Part shown: positions 13,852 through 15,657 of the stretch, one piece after another | Layout of the letters: every line of letters begins with the position of its first letter | How positions within the stretch are numbered: the first letter of the stretch is position 1 | Source: SVMC01 sp045601345 | Lineage (GTDB): Bacteria > Bacillota > Clostridia > Oscillospirales > Oscillospiraceae | Assembly: GCA_045601345.1 (NCBI GenBank) | Contig: JAZRZL010000090.1 | Location: 1 to 15,657 of the forward strand | Direction of reading: 5' to 3' | Length of the DNA: 15,657 nucleotides | Translations under genes and position numbers: made by a program | Notes under the pieces: generated by a model | The model's input: only the letters and a program-made list of their open reading frames with translations | Databases searched by the model: none | Told to the model about the DNA's origin: nothing

Positions 13852-15465
13852 ATGAGTGCATCACGCGAGAGAAAAAAGCGTCAGGAGCTGGCCGCTGTCG
13901 GTCAAAGCCCCAAGCAACTGAAAAGAGCTGCAGAAAAAAAGCAAAAGAGAAAGAACAGAATCATCGGTACAATCAGTATTGTTTTGGTGATCGCTATTGC
14001 CATTGGCTGTCTTTATGGTCTGGTCATTCGCCCCAATACCATGCCGAAGAAGACCGCTGCCCTGCGCACCGCCGACCATGAACTTTCTGCCGTTGAATTC
14101 GGCTACTATTACTATGATGCTATCAACTCCTTCTATCAGAACTATGGCGGCTATCTCAGCTACCTGATGGAAGATGCCAGCAAGCCCCTGGATGAGCAGA
14201 TTTATGACGAAGAATCCGGTCAGACTTGGGCGGACTACTTCATGGACGGCGCTGCCCAGAATGCCAAGATGGACTACGCCTGCTATGATGCCGCTATGAA
14301 AGAGGGCTTTAAGCTCTCCGCAGAGGGCGAAACCTCCATTCAGGAGGGTCTGGAATCTTTGGAAGCTTCCGCTAAGGAAAACGGCTACAAGTCTCTGGAC
14401 AACTACTTCTCCGAGGTTTACGGCAAGGGCAGCAACAGAAAGTCCTATGAGGCTTATCAGCGCGTGCGTATGATCGCCTCCGAGTATCAAAAGAGCGTTG
14501 ACGATGCCCGCACCTACACCGACGAAGAAATTGCTGCCAAGGACGCAGAGAATCCTGCACAGTACAGCAATGCTACCTACCGCTCCTTCTACATTGGCTC
14601 CTCCAACTATAAGGAAGAGACTGCCGAGGACGCTACCGAGGAAGAAATCGAAGCTGCCAACGAAGCAGCCCTTGCTGCTGCCAAGGCTGATGCCGACAAG
14701 ATGGTAGAGGCTGTCAACGGCGATGAGACCAAGTTCGCCGAAATGGCACAGGAGCTTGCCACCGAGGCCAACAAGGAAACCTACGAAGACCCCGATGCCA
14801 CCCTGCGCGAGGACGAGGCTTATGAAAATATGTCCTCCTACCTCACGGAATGGCTCTTTGACGAAGCCCGCGAGTACGGCGATACCGCAGCCATTGATGA
14901 TGGCGGCAACGGCTATTATGTCCTGCTGTTCATCTCCGTGAACGACAACCACTACAATACCGTCAACGTCCGCCATATCCTCTTTGCTCCGGAAGTCGAT
15001 GAGGATGCCGATGGCGATGGCACGATGGATACCTCCAGCACCGCAGCTACCGATGCCGCAAAAGCAGAGGCCGAAAAGGCTCTGGCCGATTGGCAGGCCG
15101 GTGATGCCACCGAAGACAGCTTCGCCGCTATGGCCGATGAAATGTCCGACGACACCGCCGAGGGCGGCCTCTATGAGAACGTCGCACACGGCCAGATGGT
15201 CGATGAATTCAACGACTGGATTTTTGATGAAGCCCGTAAGCCCGGTGATGTCGAGATTGTGGATACCCAGTACGGCTCCCATGTGATCTACTTCCTCAGC
15301 GAAGGTGAGGACTACCGTAACTCCATGATTATTGACGATCTGAAGGATGCCGACTACAGCGACTGGTCCACTGCCATTGTGGAAGGCTATGAGACCGAGC
15401 TGGTCGATGCAGGTACGGCTTATCTGCGCACCGATCTGGTGCTCGGCAGCAGCTCCGCAGCTTAA
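13852..15465 (+). CDS. Membrane-anchored PrsA/SurA-like peptidyl-prolyl isomerase
   Basis: 537 residues. A basic cytoplasmic head (1-36, many Lys/Arg) leads into one membrane helix (37-58) with no lipobox cysteine, so this is not a lipoprotein like Bacillus PrsA. A helical SurA-N-like region spans about 75-225. A degenerate parvulin-like unit follows (about 243-363), then a parvulin rotamase domain (about 371-484) with VRHILF, FAAMADEMS, GGL and GSHVIYFL. The rotamase is interrupted by an Asp-rich loop DADGDGTMD (385-393). It probably helps fold exported proteins outside the membrane. AGAGG ten bases before the ATG at 13852 and the promoter upstream support the start; an in-frame upstream start lacks a binding site. 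The protein is very acidic outside the anchor. Confidence 0.88.
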   Translation: MSASRERKKRQELAAVGQSPKQLKRAAEKKQKRKNRIIGTISIVLVIAIAIGCLYGLVIRPNTMPKKTAALRTADHELSAVEFGYYYYDAINSFYQNYGGYLSYLMEDASKPLDEQIYDEESGQTWADYFMDGAAQNAKMDYACYDAAMKEGFKLSAEGETSIQEGLESLEASAKENGYKSLDNYFSEVYGKGSNRKSYEAYQRVRMIASEYQKSVDDARTYTDEEIAAKDAENPAQYSNATYRSFYIGSSNYKEETAEDATEEEIEAANEAALAAAKADADKMVEAVNGDETKFAEMAQELATEANKETYEDPDATLREDEAYENMSSYLTEWLFDEAREYGDTAAIDDGGNGYYVLLFISVNDNHYNTVNVRHILFAPEVDEDADGDGTMDTSSTAATDAAKAEAEKALADWQAGDATEDSFAAMADEMSDDTAEGGLYENVAHGQMVDEFNDWIFDEARKPGDVEIVDTQYGSHVIYFLSEGEDYRNSMIIDDLKDADYSDWSTAIVEGYETELVDAGTAYLRTDLVLGSSSAA

Positions 15466-15492
15466 AGCATTATTTTCAAGGGTTGCCTCGGC

Positions 15493-15559
15493 GTGTCAAA
15501 AAAACTTTTTTGACACCCCGCGGCCAGTTTTTAGAACTGTAAAAAGTTCAGAGAACTGG
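15493..15559. repeat. Two hairpins downstream of the PrsA-like gene
   Basis: The first has 11-bp arms GTGTCAAAAAA and TTTTTTGACAC (15493-15516) around AC. The second is nested: CCAGTT/AACTGG (15524-15559) encloses GAACT/AGTTC (15534-15549). A small GGGC-TTTTT-GCCC hairpin follows at 15578-15590. None is followed by a clean T-run, so termination is plausible but unproven. Confidence 0.5.
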
Positions 15560-15589
15560 TTTGATTGAACGCGAAGGGGGCTTTTTGCC

Positions 15590-15657
15590 CAATGGCGTTA
15601 AGTTAACAATTGTGAAAGCTTTCGTCTTGATAATATTGCCCCGCAGAGGCCAAGGCT
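15590..15657. repeat. Family C 68-bp repeat, right-edge copy
   Basis: Full-length alignment to 4857-4924 in the same orientation. It ends at the window edge in GGCCAAGGCT, exactly where the left copy runs into family B, so another B unit probably continues beyond the window. The internal hairpin is kept as GTGAA-agct-TTCGT through wobble pairs. Confidence 0.8.

Noticed and set aside
13861..15282. Minus-strand open frame (473 codons) opposite the PrsA-like gene
   Set aside because: A shadow of the sense codon pattern. The translation is a monotonous Gly/Val/Ile-rich string while the sense frame has a promoter, anchor and parvulin domain.

Overview
This window looks like a chromosomal segment of a Gram-positive, gut-type Clostridia, probably of the Oscillospiraceae/Ruminococcaceae kind. 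That placement is an inference. It rests on GGAGG-type ribosome binding sites throughout, an ECF transporter energising module next to truA, a DUF1292 protein, a membrane-anchored parvulin foldase, a class A PBP with an acidic proline-rich tail, and many dispersed GC-rich palindromic repeats.

Most genes lie on the minus strand and read right to left. A class A penicillin-binding protein (9969-12635) is followed 27 bp later by an RlmI/RlmK-like SAM methyltransferase (9072-9941). A 350-bp block of two tandem ~160-170 bp repeats comes next. Then comes ecfA1-ecfA2-ecfT (6178-8676), three overlapping genes for the ATPases and transmembrane subunit of an ECF vitamin/metal transporter. In many Firmicutes truA directly follows ecfT. 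Here a RhuM-family gene (5083-6075), bracketed by two nearly identical 90-nt palindromic repeats, plus about 500 bp of further repeats, sits between them. After that come truA (3798-4562), an overlapping gene for a membrane-anchored DUF5711-like protein (2597-3808), and a ClpE-like AAA+ unfoldase (241-2523) that ends at another palindromic repeat.

From 12636 to 12958 two promoters diverge. The rightward unit is a small DUF1292 gene (12959-13249), a structured segment best read as 6S RNA (about 13342-13496), a strong intrinsic terminator (13500-13542), a short noncoding stretch holding an unexplained minus-strand open frame, and a PrsA-like peptidyl-prolyl isomerase (13852-15465) with its own consensus promoter. 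The right edge runs into another copy of the dispersed repeats.

Three repeat families are named here for reference. Family A is a ~90-nt unit of two inverted 27-nt arms (190-233 diverged; 4987-5077; 6088-6177). Family B is a ~165-bp multi-hairpin unit (4586-4755, 4914-4979, 8736-8908, 8909-9067). Family C is a 68-bp unit that runs into family B (4857-4924, 8718-8735, 15590-15657). The most unusual arrangement is the repeat-bracketed RhuM gene inside the ecf-truA cluster. The next most unusual is a class A PBP with paired CPEC motifs around an acidic linker between its two enzymatic domains. No tRNA, rRNA, CRISPR array, transposase or integrase was seen.
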